A DNA stretch of 7,566 nucleotides from assembly GCA_938024025.1 (NCBI GenBank), contig CALJBY010000046.1, positions 1-7,566 on the forward strand, given 5' to 3'. Positions 1-5,586 of this stretch are shown here, one piece after another. The first letter of the stretch is position 1. Every line of letters begins with the position of its first letter. The stretch is from an uncultured bacterium. Its GTDB lineage: Bacteria > Desulfobacterota > WTBG01. The notes under the pieces were generated by a model that ran no database searches, was not told the DNA's origin, and saw only the letters and a list, made by a program, of their open reading frames with translations. The position numbers and the translations under genes are program-made.

Positions 1-228
1 CTGATTAACCTTGATCTGCAGTCCCTTCAATTCCTTTCCGTTCAAATCGTTAATAGCAGTCTGGGCTTCAGCCCCAGCCGGCATTTCCACAAATGCAAAT
101 CCTCTTGATTCACCGCTGTACCTATCCTTTATGATCTTCACAGTCTCGACTTCTCCAAAGGCTTGAAAAGCCTGCTGCAAATCATCTTCGGTAACGTTGA
201 GTGCCAAATTGCCTACGTAAATATTCAT
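1..228 (-). CDS. RRM-type RNA-binding protein (N-terminal 76 residues, runs off left edge)
   Basis: Single RNA-recognition-motif protein that binds single-stranded RNA in the cytoplasm. The reverse strand reads 76 codons from ATG at 228-226 to the window edge. RNP2 is IYVGNL (residues 3-8). RNP1 is RGFAFVEM, about 35 residues later, with the aromatic residues expected on the RNA-binding sheet. The order beta-alpha-beta-beta-alpha-beta is nearly complete, and the visible end (ELKGLQIKVNQ) is the last strand. Bacterial members are usually 80-110 residues with a short basic or glycine-rich tail, so only a tail should be missing. The start is fixed by AAGGAGGAGT directly upstream (plus-strand 231-240). 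The gene is divergent from csp across about 1.08 kb. In cyanobacteria such Rbp proteins are cold-induced and act as RNA chaperones; a similar role here is inferred. Confidence 0.93.
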   Translation of the reverse strand, partial: MNIYVGNLALNVTEDDLQQAFQAFGEVETVKIIKDRYSGESRGFAFVEMPAGAEAQTAINDLNGKELKGLQIKVNQ

Positions 229-585
229 TAACTCCTCCTTTTCATGTGAGCTGTTACGGTCTCTGTTTCCTCTAAACGCTCTATCCGTATGGTGGTAGTG
301 TATTGCTTAACGTCATCAACAGAATATCTATAAAAGACTGGTGAAAACGATTACGTATTAAACGCATATAATCATTTCGATATCACGGGATTACCAAGGC
401 AGGAGGTACGGTGTGTTACCAAAATGAAAACCTTGGGTGGGGAGGGTACCGTTTTTCTATTGGTTAATGATCTATCCTTTATTAGTAATACTTCTTAATT
501 GCACGGCACTCGGTAGTAAAAAAATAGTAAAGCGAGTATATACGAAGTGCTTTCATCTGTCAAGTCGTTTTAAAAAAGTGATACT

Positions 586-640
586 CCCCGCGCACCCTGG
601 TTAAATAAGATTCGCTGGTAACCGGGCAGGCAAGGCGGGG
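586..640. repeat. Palindromic repeat, subfamily A, copy 1
   Basis: The outer arms CCCCG (586-590) and CGGGG (636-640) are complementary. Inside them CCCTGGTTA (595-603) pairs with TAACCGGG (619-626) with one bulged T, leaving an AT-rich loop. The core ACCCTGG...CCGGGCAGG (594-630) matches 5402-5438 with only three differences in 37 bases. It is followed 150 bases on by a related B unit, the same order as at 5396-5572. It could be a dispersed non-coding repeat or a mobile palindromic element. No encoded protein is seen. Confidence 0.8.
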
Positions 641-666
641 CTCCCGGACGGGTGAAACAAAGTGAT

Positions 667-718
667 GGTAGGAGCAGCTTTAAGCCGCGAATTCATCGCG
701 CATGAATGCGCTCCTACC
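667..718. repeat. REP-like palindromic element
   Basis: A perfect 9-base terminal inverted repeat, GGTAGGAGC (667-675) and GCTCCTACC (710-718), encloses a second palindrome, ATTCAT (691-696) with ATGAAT (702-707). The GTAGGAGC...GCCGCGA...ATCGCG composition is that of repetitive extragenic palindromes known from many genomes, which are mobilised by RAYT transposases. No such transposase is in the window. The element sits between the A and B repeats of the left composite, where the right composite has nothing equivalent. Confidence 0.72.
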
Positions 719-793
719 CACATTGCAAGCATGTCTATTTAGAAGGTATCAAGCCAGCTTTCATCCGGGATACTGAAGTTTTGTGGATAAGCA

Positions 794-903
794 CATTTTA
801 TTATTTTTGAATTGTGGCAATTCATCCCCACCAACCCTAGCTAAATTCGCTTCGCTATTTAACCGAGCAGGCAAGGCGGGGCTTTCTCGACACCTGTCGG
901 TAA
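794..903. repeat. Palindromic repeat, subfamily B, copy 1 (110 bases)
   Basis: It aligns without gaps to 5463-5572, with about 17 differences in 110 positions by eye. It opens with an AT-rich block (TTATTTTTGAATTGTG). A hairpin follows in which TAAAT near 842-846 faces ATTTA near 857-861. Next come GCAGGCAAGGCGGGG and a terminal palindrome, CGACA-CC-TGTCG (888-899). The hairpin and GC-rich tail are shared with subfamily A; the AT-rich lead and terminal palindrome are specific to B. Confidence 0.82.
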
Positions 904-956
904 ACTCTTTTTCTGGTTGCACACAACACCTTTTGCTCTCTCACCGGTAAACCACC

Positions 957-1027
957 TGTGGGACAACCCCTGATTTACAGGAGACCCCACGCTAAGTCTG
1001 ACACATCCCCAGGAAAGGGGAAGGATG
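957..1027. other. Two consecutive small hairpins
   Basis: GTGGG (958-962) pairs with CCCAC (986-990) around an inner CCTG (969-972)/CAGG (978-981) stem. Directly after it, CATCC (1004-1008) faces GGATG (1023-1027), nested with CCCC (1007-1010)/GGGG (1017-1020). Both stems are visible in the sequence. Whether they are transcribed, part of an RNA or further degraded repeat material is unknown. Confidence 0.35.
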
Positions 1028-1131
1028 GTGCATTATTTTAAAAAACCATTTTTAATCAATGCCTTATGTAGCTGCGGCACAAAAAGAAACCATTATCTAA
1101 CACCTGAAAATCACACTAATGCAATTGGGAG

Positions 1132-1182
1132 TTGACTTGGACCGGGAATTATGCTAGTGTACTGCTTGACTGTTGTTATAAT
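1132..1182 (+). promoter_or_regulatory. Candidate sigma-70 promoters for csp
   Basis: There are two overlapping possibilities. The first has TTGACT (1132-1137), a 17-base spacer and TAGTGT (1155-1160) preceded by an extended-minus-10 TG. The second has a perfect TATAAT (1177-1182), also with an extended TG (TGTTATAAT, 1174-1182), but no good minus-35 at standard spacing. Either would give a leader of roughly 120-140 bases, similar in scale to the long regulated leaders of cold-shock genes. The boxes are seen; use of either is inferred. Confidence 0.5.
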
Positions 1183-1189
1183 GCTTTAA

Positions 1190-1308
1190 TCAGTTTCGTT
1201 GTTAGGAAGAATAGAGAACGGTTTCTTTAAACCACCACCTTCTTGCAGTGAAAGATTAGGAGTAAATAGCTTCACGTTAATCTGTACATGAAGGAGGTGA
1301 AACAAGGT
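1190..1308 (+). promoter_or_regulatory. csp 5' leader with small hairpin and strong Shine-Dalgarno
   Basis: The presumed untranslated leader contains GGTTT-CTTT-AAACC (1220-1233), framed by weaker AAGAA (1207-1211)/TTCTT (1240-1244) pairing. It ends in AAGGAGGTGA (1291-1300), an almost full match to the anti-Shine-Dalgarno. Long structured leaders are typical of cold-shock genes, where folding changes with temperature. That role is inferred, and the stems are short. Confidence 0.35.
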
Positions 1309-1509
1309 ATGATAAAAGGAACCGTTAAGTGGTTTAATGAGCGAAAAGGATTTGGATTCTTGTCCCGAGATGAAGGGGATGATGTCTTTGTACATTACTC
1401 GAATATTCAGAGTTCCGGATTCAAAAACTTGACAGAAGGGCAGCCGGTCCAATTTGAAGTAGAAGATGGGCCTAAAGGTCCAACAGCTGTTAATGTCACA
1501 CCACTGTGA
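1309..1509 (+). CDS. csp: Cold-shock domain protein (CspA family)
   Basis: A 66-residue single cold-shock domain, the usual length for the family. It is an OB-fold that binds single-stranded RNA and DNA without strong sequence preference and melts RNA structure, in the cytoplasm. The opening IKGTVKWFN is diagnostic. RNP1 is KGFGFL (residues 13-18) and RNP2 is VFVHYSNI (26-33), with W8, F15, F17, F27, H29 and Y30 as the nucleic-acid-facing residues. An in-frame ATG at 1288 would add seven residues, but the Shine-Dalgarno AAGGAGGTGA lies inside that extension, so ATG 1309 is the start. The gene has its own promoter candidates upstream and an intrinsic terminator directly downstream, so it is probably monocistronic. 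Whether it is cold-induced or constitutive cannot be read from sequence. Confidence 0.97.
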   Translation: MIKGTVKWFNERKGFGFLSRDEGDDVFVHYSNIQSSGFKNLTEGQPVQFEVEDGPKGPTAVNVTPL

Positions 1510-1516
1510 CAACGTC

Positions 1517-1546
1517 ATGGCAGTCAGATCCTGGCTGCCATTTTTA
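1517..1546 (+). terminator. Intrinsic terminator of csp
   Basis: ATGGCAGTCAG (1517-1527) and CTGGCTGCCAT (1531-1541) form an 11-base-pair stem with one G-U pair and a three-base ATC loop. The stem runs straight into TTTTT (1541-1545). It begins eight bases after the csp stop codon and separates csp from rpoD. Confidence 0.93.
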
Positions 1547-1663
1547 TCTCGTTATTTTTCACGACTAACTAATCTACACATATACATCCCCGGCATTTTT
1601 CATAAACACATACCCAACCCTATGAAAAGTGAGCTGAGCAATACATAAATGGCAAGCAGCCGC

Positions 1664-1692
1664 TTTAAGAGGCTGAAATCCAGCCGTATAGT
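1664..1692 (+). promoter_or_regulatory. Weak candidate promoter for rpoD
   Basis: TTTAAG (1664-1669), a 17-base spacer and TATAGT (1687-1692) give three and five matches to the sigma-70 consensus. A second possible minus-10, TAAAAT (1717-1722), has no matching minus-35. A promoter is expected here because a strong terminator ends csp at 1546. Overlapping CAGCC (1657-1661, 1681-1685) and GGCTG (1671-1675) segments could form two alternative hairpins across this box. Confidence 0.3.
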
Positions 1693-1754
1693 GCGTGAAG
1701 CAAAAAGAGGTCAATCTAAAATCACGCGGTAACTTTCAGTAATGGAGGAGCTCT

Positions 1755-3518
1755 GTGCAGGCATCTAAAGAAGATATTATCGATCACGTAAATCACCTTA
1801 TTGATCTGGGAAAAGAGAGGGGATTTTTAACCCACGAAGAAATTAACATCCTGCTCCCCGCAGATGTTTTTTCACCTAAACAGATTAACGATATGAAGAT
1901 CATGTTTGGGGGAATGGATATCAAAATTGTTACAGATATCCAGGAGGCACCTATCCTCAAGCGTACGCAGCAAGAAGCCCAGGCGGGGGAAAAACCTGAA
2001 GTAAAAGATCGGTTAGACAGGGGCTCCGATGACAGGTTCAATGATCCGGCAAGAAGTTATCTCCGTGAGATGAGTTCGGTATCACTGCTTACCCGTGAGG
2101 AAGAGGTAGAGATCGCAAAGCGCATGGAGGAAGGTGAGAAAATAATCGCTGGAGTTGTTTTGCCTGCACCTATCACGATAAGGGAAATCATCACCATCGG
2201 GGAACAACTCAGATCCGGCACCATTTCTGTCAGAGAGGTCATACGGGATTTAGATGAGGAAGGAACGGATATTGATGAAGAACAGTACACGAAAAAAGTG
2301 CTTTCCTTAATAACGAGTATCAAGCGACGTGAACAGAAGAAGCTGGTGTTAGAAAAGAAACTGGCTCAAAAACATCTTGGTAAAGTTGATAAAGCAACCT
2401 TACGAAAAAGGCTTGATCGAAGCACTCAGAAGATCATCGACATAATAGATGAAATCAATCTCAACAAAAGCCACATTGACAGGATTGTACATACATTAAA
2501 ACATTTCCTCGTACGATTGGAGACTGCTGAGGGAGAAATTAATCACTGTATAGAAAAGGCGAAAATCCCTCAAGAGGAATTGAAAAAGCTCTTTCAACAG
2601 GTAAAAAAGAGCCGTCATGAAGAAAGAAAGATCAGTAAAAAGTTCGGCATTTCTAAAGATGAGCTCCTGGCGTATGAGACCATTATAAAAAATGCCAAGA
2701 AACAAATTAAACACATTCACGCTGAATCGACGTTCGACGCGCAATCCCTTAAGAAAGCTATACGGTCCATTGAAGAGGGAGAACTCAAAACCAAACTTGC
2801 CAAGGACGAATTGGTAAAAGCTAATCTGCGGCTGGTTGTGAGTTTGGCAAAGAGGTATAACAATCGAGGCGTACCCTTCCTTGATCTGATCCAGGAAGGC
2901 AATATTGGTCTTATCAAAGCCGTTGATAAGTTTGAATATCAAAGGGGATATAAATTCGGCACCTATGCCACCTGGTGGATCAGACAGGCTATTACAAGAG
3001 CTATTGCAGATCAAGCAAGAACGATACGAATTCCAGTCCACATGATTGAAGTCATCAATAAGTTGATTAAAACCTCCCGCCAGCTGGTCCAGGAAATAGG
3101 CAGAGAGCCTACCCCGGAGGAAATTGCTTCAAAGGTGGAATTTCCCCTGGAGAAGGTAATGAAAGTTCTCAAAATATCTAAGCTCCCCATCTCCCTCGAA
3201 ACCCCTATAGGAGAGGAGGAAGAAAGCCGCTTAGGTGATTTTATTGAAGACAAAAAGATAGCTCCCCCGCTGGAAGCTGCCTTCAACCGCACCTTAGTGG
3301 AACAAACGAAAAAGATATTATCGACATTAACTGCCCGGGAGGAAAAGATTGTAAGTATGCGGTTCGGCATAGGGGAAAAAGCGGATCACACACTGGAGGA
3401 AGTGGGGCAGGATTACAACTTAACCCGGGAAAGAATCAGGCAAATCGAAGAAAAAGCGCTTCGGAAGCTTAGACATCATAGCAGGAGTAAAAAGCTAAGG
3501 ATTTTTGTTGAGCGTTGA
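1755..3518 (+). CDS. rpoD: Primary RNA polymerase sigma factor (sigma-70/RpoD)
   Basis: Housekeeping sigma subunit of 587 residues that directs core RNA polymerase to minus-10/minus-35 promoters. In order: region 1.1 (about 5-60, [17 protein letters not shown]...), region 1.2 (about 93-125, [21 protein letters not shown]), a long charged non-conserved region (about 128-345), region 2 (349-430), region 3 (431-505) and region 4 (515-587). In region 2, [15 protein letters not shown] carries the W407-W408 pair that melts the minus-10, and [13 protein letters not shown] is near-invariant. Region 3.2 is [22 protein letters not shown]. The region 4.2 helix-turn-helix is [20 protein letters not shown], then KALRKLRH. 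Presence of regions 1.1 and 1.2 marks a primary sigma rather than an alternative one. The start is GTG at 1755, six bases after GGAGG (1744-1748). No dnaG or rpsU neighbour is present, unlike the enterobacterial operon. Confidence 0.97.
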   Translation: MQASKEDIIDHVNHLIDLGKERGFLTHEEINILLPADVFSPKQINDMKIMFGGMDIKIVTDIQEAPILKRTQQEAQAGEKPEVKDRLDRGSDDRFNDPARSYLREMSSVSLLTREEEVEIAKRMEEGEKIIAGVVLPAPITIREIITIGEQLRSGTISVREVIRDLDEEGTDIDEEQYTKKVLSLITSIKRREQKKLVLEKKLAQKHLGKVDKATLRKRLDRSTQKIIDIIDEINLNKSHIDRIVHTLKHFLVRLETAEGEINHCIEKAKIPQEELKKLFQQVKKSRHEERKISKKFGISKDELLAYETIIKNAKKQIKHIHAESTFDAQSLKKAIRSIEEGELKTKLAKDELVKANLRLVVSLAKRYNNRGVPFLDLIQEGNIGLIKAVDKFEYQRGYKFGTYATWWIRQAITRAIADQARTIRIPVHMIEVINKLIKTSRQLVQEIGREPTPEEIASKVEFPLEKVMKVLKISKLPISLETPIGEEEESRLGDFIEDKKIAPPLEAAFNRTLVEQTKKILSTLTAREEKIVSMRFGIGEKADHTLEEVGQDYNLTRERIRQIEEKALRKLRHHSRSKKLRIFVER

Positions 3519-3823
3519 TAGTCCCGTAAAAAGTCAAAGATCAGACGACAAAGCAAAAAGATTCAGATGCACGGAAAAACACACAAATACGAAGGAATGG
3601 GTTGTACTTACTGGTACGCTGGCTTGGCCGAGCTCCCTGGCCGACACGAGTGGCAGCTCGGGCAGGCAGTCAGGCTTTTTACGAAGTCGTCAACGTTAAA
3701 AATGTTTAAGCCCCCTATTCCCTTGATAAGCAGGTCCTTTCAAGCGTTATTCCGTCCCCAAAAAGCACACAATGAATACGCATGACGTCACCTGCAAGCA
3801 TTGCGTAAAGGAGTTTGCCCACA
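3519..3823. other. Gene-free gap between rpoD and the small orphan gene
   Basis: About 305 bases. The structured terminator-like region (3622-3680) is the only clear content. Open frames starting at 3505 and 3567 cross the region, but neither has a Shine-Dalgarno or recognisable protein sequence, so I do not call them. An 8-base palindrome TGACGTCA (3783-3790) lies 15 bases upstream of the AAAGGAG of the next gene and could be an operator or chance. Confidence 0.6.
3622..3680 (+). terminator. Probable rpoD terminator with alternative hairpins
   Basis: Two incompatible folds are visible. The large one pairs 3622-3634 (GCTTGGCCGAGCT) with 3655-3667 (AGCTCGGGCAGGC), 12 of 13 positions including one G-U. 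The other pairs GCCGAC (3640-3645) with GTCaGGC (3669-3675), encloses CGAG (3647-3650)/CTCG (3657-3660), and abuts TTTTT (3676-3680) as an intrinsic terminator would. The large stem ends eight bases before the T run. It lies about 105 bases after the rpoD stop codon. Terminator function is likely; switching between folds is speculation. Confidence 0.5.
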
Positions 3824-4003
3824 ATGGCTACCGTGAAAGAAGAAGGATATCTAAAAGGATTGAGCGATGAAGCGCTGGGAAAGAAACTCAAAGAAACGCT
3901 CAGAGAAATAGATACCTACACGATACACCTTGAACACATCAATAATCTTTTAGGATTGTTAGAAGCTGAAATCACAAAACGTGCTATTGAGCGAATAAAA
4001 TAG
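3824..4003 (+). CDS. Small helical orphan protein, 59 residues
   Basis: I do not recognise this protein. ATG 3824 is chosen because AAAGGAG (3807-3813) sits 10 bases upstream; an in-frame TTG at 3815 would lie almost on top of that site. The product is strongly charged, has no cysteine and only one glycine pair region, and looks almost entirely alpha-helical. Residues 14-30 (SDEALGKKLKETLREID) and 33-58 (TIHLEHINNLLGLLEAEITKRAIERI) read as two amphipathic helices with a hydrophobic heptad-like pattern, suggesting a helical hairpin or coiled-coil dimer. There is no signal peptide or membrane segment, so it is probably cytoplasmic. It is read in the same direction as rpoD but separated by 305 bases and a likely terminator, so it is probably an independent unit. 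The strong ribosome binding site and coherent helical pattern support a real gene. Confidence 0.68.
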   Translation: MATVKEEGYLKGLSDEALGKKLKETLREIDTYTIHLEHINNLLGLLEAEITKRAIERIK

Positions 4004-4145
4004 AACCTCCACACATTTTTCGAGATACACACCAAACGGACGTACCATTCTATGAGGCTGTAATCCCCGTACTTACCATCCAGAGATACCACCACCCCTT
4101 TATCTTTTGCTACCGGATCGAAAATCCATACCGTTGATAAAATGG

Positions 4146-4174
4146 TTAAGCTAACCTGCTCAGCTGCCGATAAT
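4146..4174 (+). promoter_or_regulatory. Candidate promoter of the SPFH/zinc-ribbon gene
   Basis: TTAAGC (4146-4151), a 17-base spacer and GATAAT (4169-4174) give three and five matches to the sigma-70 consensus. Transcription would start near 4181, leaving a leader of about 63 bases before the Shine-Dalgarno AGGAGG (4231-4236). I looked for a sigma-54 GG/GC pair, as found at enterobacterial psp operons, and found none with correct spacing. Confidence 0.35.
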
Positions 4175-4243
4175 ATTAGTAAACATGGCCATATAACACC
4201 TTGTTTAACCCTCTTTCCATCTTCTCACTCAGGAGGCAACGGC

Positions 4244-5392
4244 ATGAGTCAATTTATGGAAGTTATCGAATGGTTTGACGAGAGCGGTGAAGAGATGGCA
4301 CACCGCTATCCCGAAAAAGGATCTGGTGAAATTAAGATGGGTGCTCAGCTCGTGGTGAGGGAAAACCAGGCTGCTATCTTTTTCCGGAATGGTAAAGGAC
4401 TTGATGTGATCGGAGCGGGCCGCCATACACTCTCAACCATGAATCTCCCGATTATCACAAAAGTGCTGAGTCTTCCCTGGGGATTCACCAGTCCCTTTCG
4501 TGCAGAAGTATACTTTACCAATATGAAAGTGTTCACCAGCATGAAGTGGGGAACAAAAGACCCGGTGGCATTTAAAGACAGTGAACTCGGCATGGTGCGG
4601 CTCAGGGCTTTCGGGAACTTCACCACCAGAATTACACAGCCTCTGCTCTTCCTTAATACCATTGTCGGGACTATGGGTGAATACTTCACCGATAACATTG
4701 AAGGCTACTTCCGGGACATTATTGTCTCCCGTCTTAATGACTTTCTGGGAGAATACGTGGACACCATTCTTGATCTTCCTAAGATGTATGACGAAATGGG
4801 GGAAGCTGTTAAGCTGCGCATGGTTGAGGACTTTGGCAAATACGGTATGGAGCTTATCGATTTCTTCATCAATTCCATCACCCCTCCCGCTGAGGTCCAG
4901 AAGATGATCGACGAGAGAAGTGGGATGGAAGCCGTGGGTAATCTTGATGCCTTCATGAAGTTCAAGGCGGCCAAAGCCATGGGTGATGCCGCCCGGGGTG
5001 GAGGCGGAGGCACTGCTGGTGATGGAGCCGCTCAAGGGATGGGACTGGGAATCGGCGCAGGGCTCGGTATGATGATTCCCGGCATGATGTTCAAGAGTAT
5101 GACCCCAGGACAGATGACTCCCGATGGGATACAACAGGTAGGTTCCATCAATTGTCCCGACTGTCATACAGAGATCGGGGCAGACGAAAGATTCTGCCAC
5201 CGATGTGGTCACCAACTGGTGGTGCTACAAAAATGCCCGCGGTGTGAGAAAAACCTTAACGCAACCGCCAAATTCTGCTCAAGCTGCGGACATGATTTAA
5301 AGACCCAGCTCAAATGCAGTCAGTGTGATAACAAGCTCTTTCCCGGCACTAAGTTCTGTCCCAACTGCGGAGAAGCAGTCACAGAGAAGTGA
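4244..5392 (+). CDS. SPFH/Band-7 domain protein with three C-terminal zinc ribbons (YdjI-like, COG4260 type)
   Basis: A 382-residue protein of the stomatin/prohibitin family that carries C-terminal zinc ribbons. Residues about 8-225 read as the SPFH part: VIEWFDE, GAQLVVRENQAAIFFRNGK, then KWGTKDPVAFKD and RAFGNFTTRI, the block pattern I associate with Bacillus YdjI. A Gly/Met-rich linker (about 250-285) follows, including a weakly hydrophobic stretch (MGLGIGAGLGMMIPGMMF). Three tandem ribbons each have spacing C-x2-C-x10-C-x2-C: C304/307/318/321, C331/334/345/348 and C358/361/372/375. ATG 4244 is chosen for the AGGAGG at 4231-4236; an upstream in-frame ATG at 4142 would add 34 unrelated residues. 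SPFH proteins oligomerise at membranes, and B. subtilis YdjI is recruited with a PspA homologue. No N-terminal membrane anchor is visible, so membrane contact may be indirect. Role in envelope stress is inferred. Confidence 0.88.
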   Translation: MSQFMEVIEWFDESGEEMAHRYPEKGSGEIKMGAQLVVRENQAAIFFRNGKGLDVIGAGRHTLSTMNLPIITKVLSLPWGFTSPFRAEVYFTNMKVFTSMKWGTKDPVAFKDSELGMVRLRAFGNFTTRITQPLLFLNTIVGTMGEYFTDNIEGYFRDIIVSRLNDFLGEYVDTILDLPKMYDEMGEAVKLRMVEDFGKYGMELIDFFINSITPPAEVQKMIDERSGMEAVGNLDAFMKFKAAKAMGDAARGGGGGTAGDGAAQGMGLGIGAGLGMMIPGMMFKSMTPGQMTPDGIQQVGSINCPDCHTEIGADERFCHRCGHQLVVLQKCPRCEKNLNATAKFCSSCGHDLKTQLKCSQCDNKLFPGTKFCPNCGEAVTEK

Positions 5393-5395
5393 TGC

Positions 5396-5448
5396 CCCCG
5401 TACCCTGGTTGAGTAAGATTCGCTTGTAACCGGGCAGGGAACGCGGGA
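5396..5448. repeat. Palindromic repeat, subfamily A, copy 2
   Basis: It begins three bases after the SPFH gene stop codon. CCCTGGTT near 5403-5410 faces AACCGGG near 5428-5434, framed by CCCCG (5396-5400) and a degenerate CGCGGG (5442-5447). It matches copy 1 at 34 of 37 core positions. Its place right behind the stop codon could let the hairpin protect or end the transcript, but there is no T run, so it is not a classical intrinsic terminator. Confidence 0.8.
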
Positions 5449-5462
5449 CATCCAAAAAATTA

Positions 5463-5572
5463 CATTGGATTATTTTTGAATTGTGCCGATTGATCCCCGA
5501 CTACCCTAGTTAAATAAGCTTCGCTATTTAAGCGGGCAGGCAAGGCGGGTCTTTCTCGGCACCTGCCGGCAA
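5463..5572. repeat. Palindromic repeat, subfamily B, copy 2 (110 bases)
   Basis: The same length as 794-903 and alignable without gaps. The hairpin is cleaner here: TTAAATAAGC (5510-5519) faces GCTATTTAA (5523-5531) with one bulged A and a TTC loop. The terminal palindrome is CGGCA-CC-TGCCG (5557-5568), differing from copy 1 by a matched A-T to G-C change. The repeat ends at the AAGGGA that appears to be the ribosome binding site of the next gene. Confidence 0.82.
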
Positions 5573-5586
5573 GGGAATGAAGCTCT

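Larger units (their letters stand above)
241..1308. other. 1.07-kb gene-free region between divergent RRM and csp genes
   Basis: I see no convincing protein gene on either strand here. The stretch holds repeat A (586-640), a REP-like element (667-718), repeat B (794-903), two small hairpins (957-991 and 1004-1027), csp promoter candidates (1132-1182) and the csp leader. The left third (241-580) is AT-richer and has no feature I can support beyond the ribosome binding site of the RRM gene. I found no well-matched promoter for that gene. Confidence 0.7.

Noticed and set aside
367..372. Isolated TATAAT in the left intergenic region
   Set aside because: No minus-35 within standard spacing and no gene downstream on that strand for more than 900 bases.
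411..467. 18-codon frame starting GTG just after AGGAGG (401-406)
   Set aside because: The Shine-Dalgarno match is good, but the frame is too short and unsupported to call. The nearby ACGGT/ACCGT pairing before TTTTT (451-455) has a 35-base loop and is weak.
2496..3041. 181-codon reverse-strand frame across rpoD
   Set aside because: It lies opposite the conserved region 2 of the sigma factor and is a shadow of its codon bias.
3622..3675. tRNA-like look of the GC-rich hairpin region
   Set aside because: No T-loop consensus, no anticodon arm and no acceptor pairing. It fits a terminator better.
3567..3785. 72-codon forward frame after rpoD
   Set aside because: No Shine-Dalgarno, low-complexity and implausible composition, and it crosses the structured terminator region. 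An overlapping frame from 3505 is rejected for the same reasons.
4186..4205. Possible sigma-54 promoter (TGG...TTG) upstream of the SPFH gene
   Set aside because: The distance between the two elements is several bases too long for a GG/GC minus-24/minus-12 pair.
4433..5215. 260-codon open frame on the reverse strand
   Set aside because: It is antisense to the SPFH/zinc-ribbon gene, whose cysteine spacing and family pattern are clear. The reverse frame has no recognisable motif.
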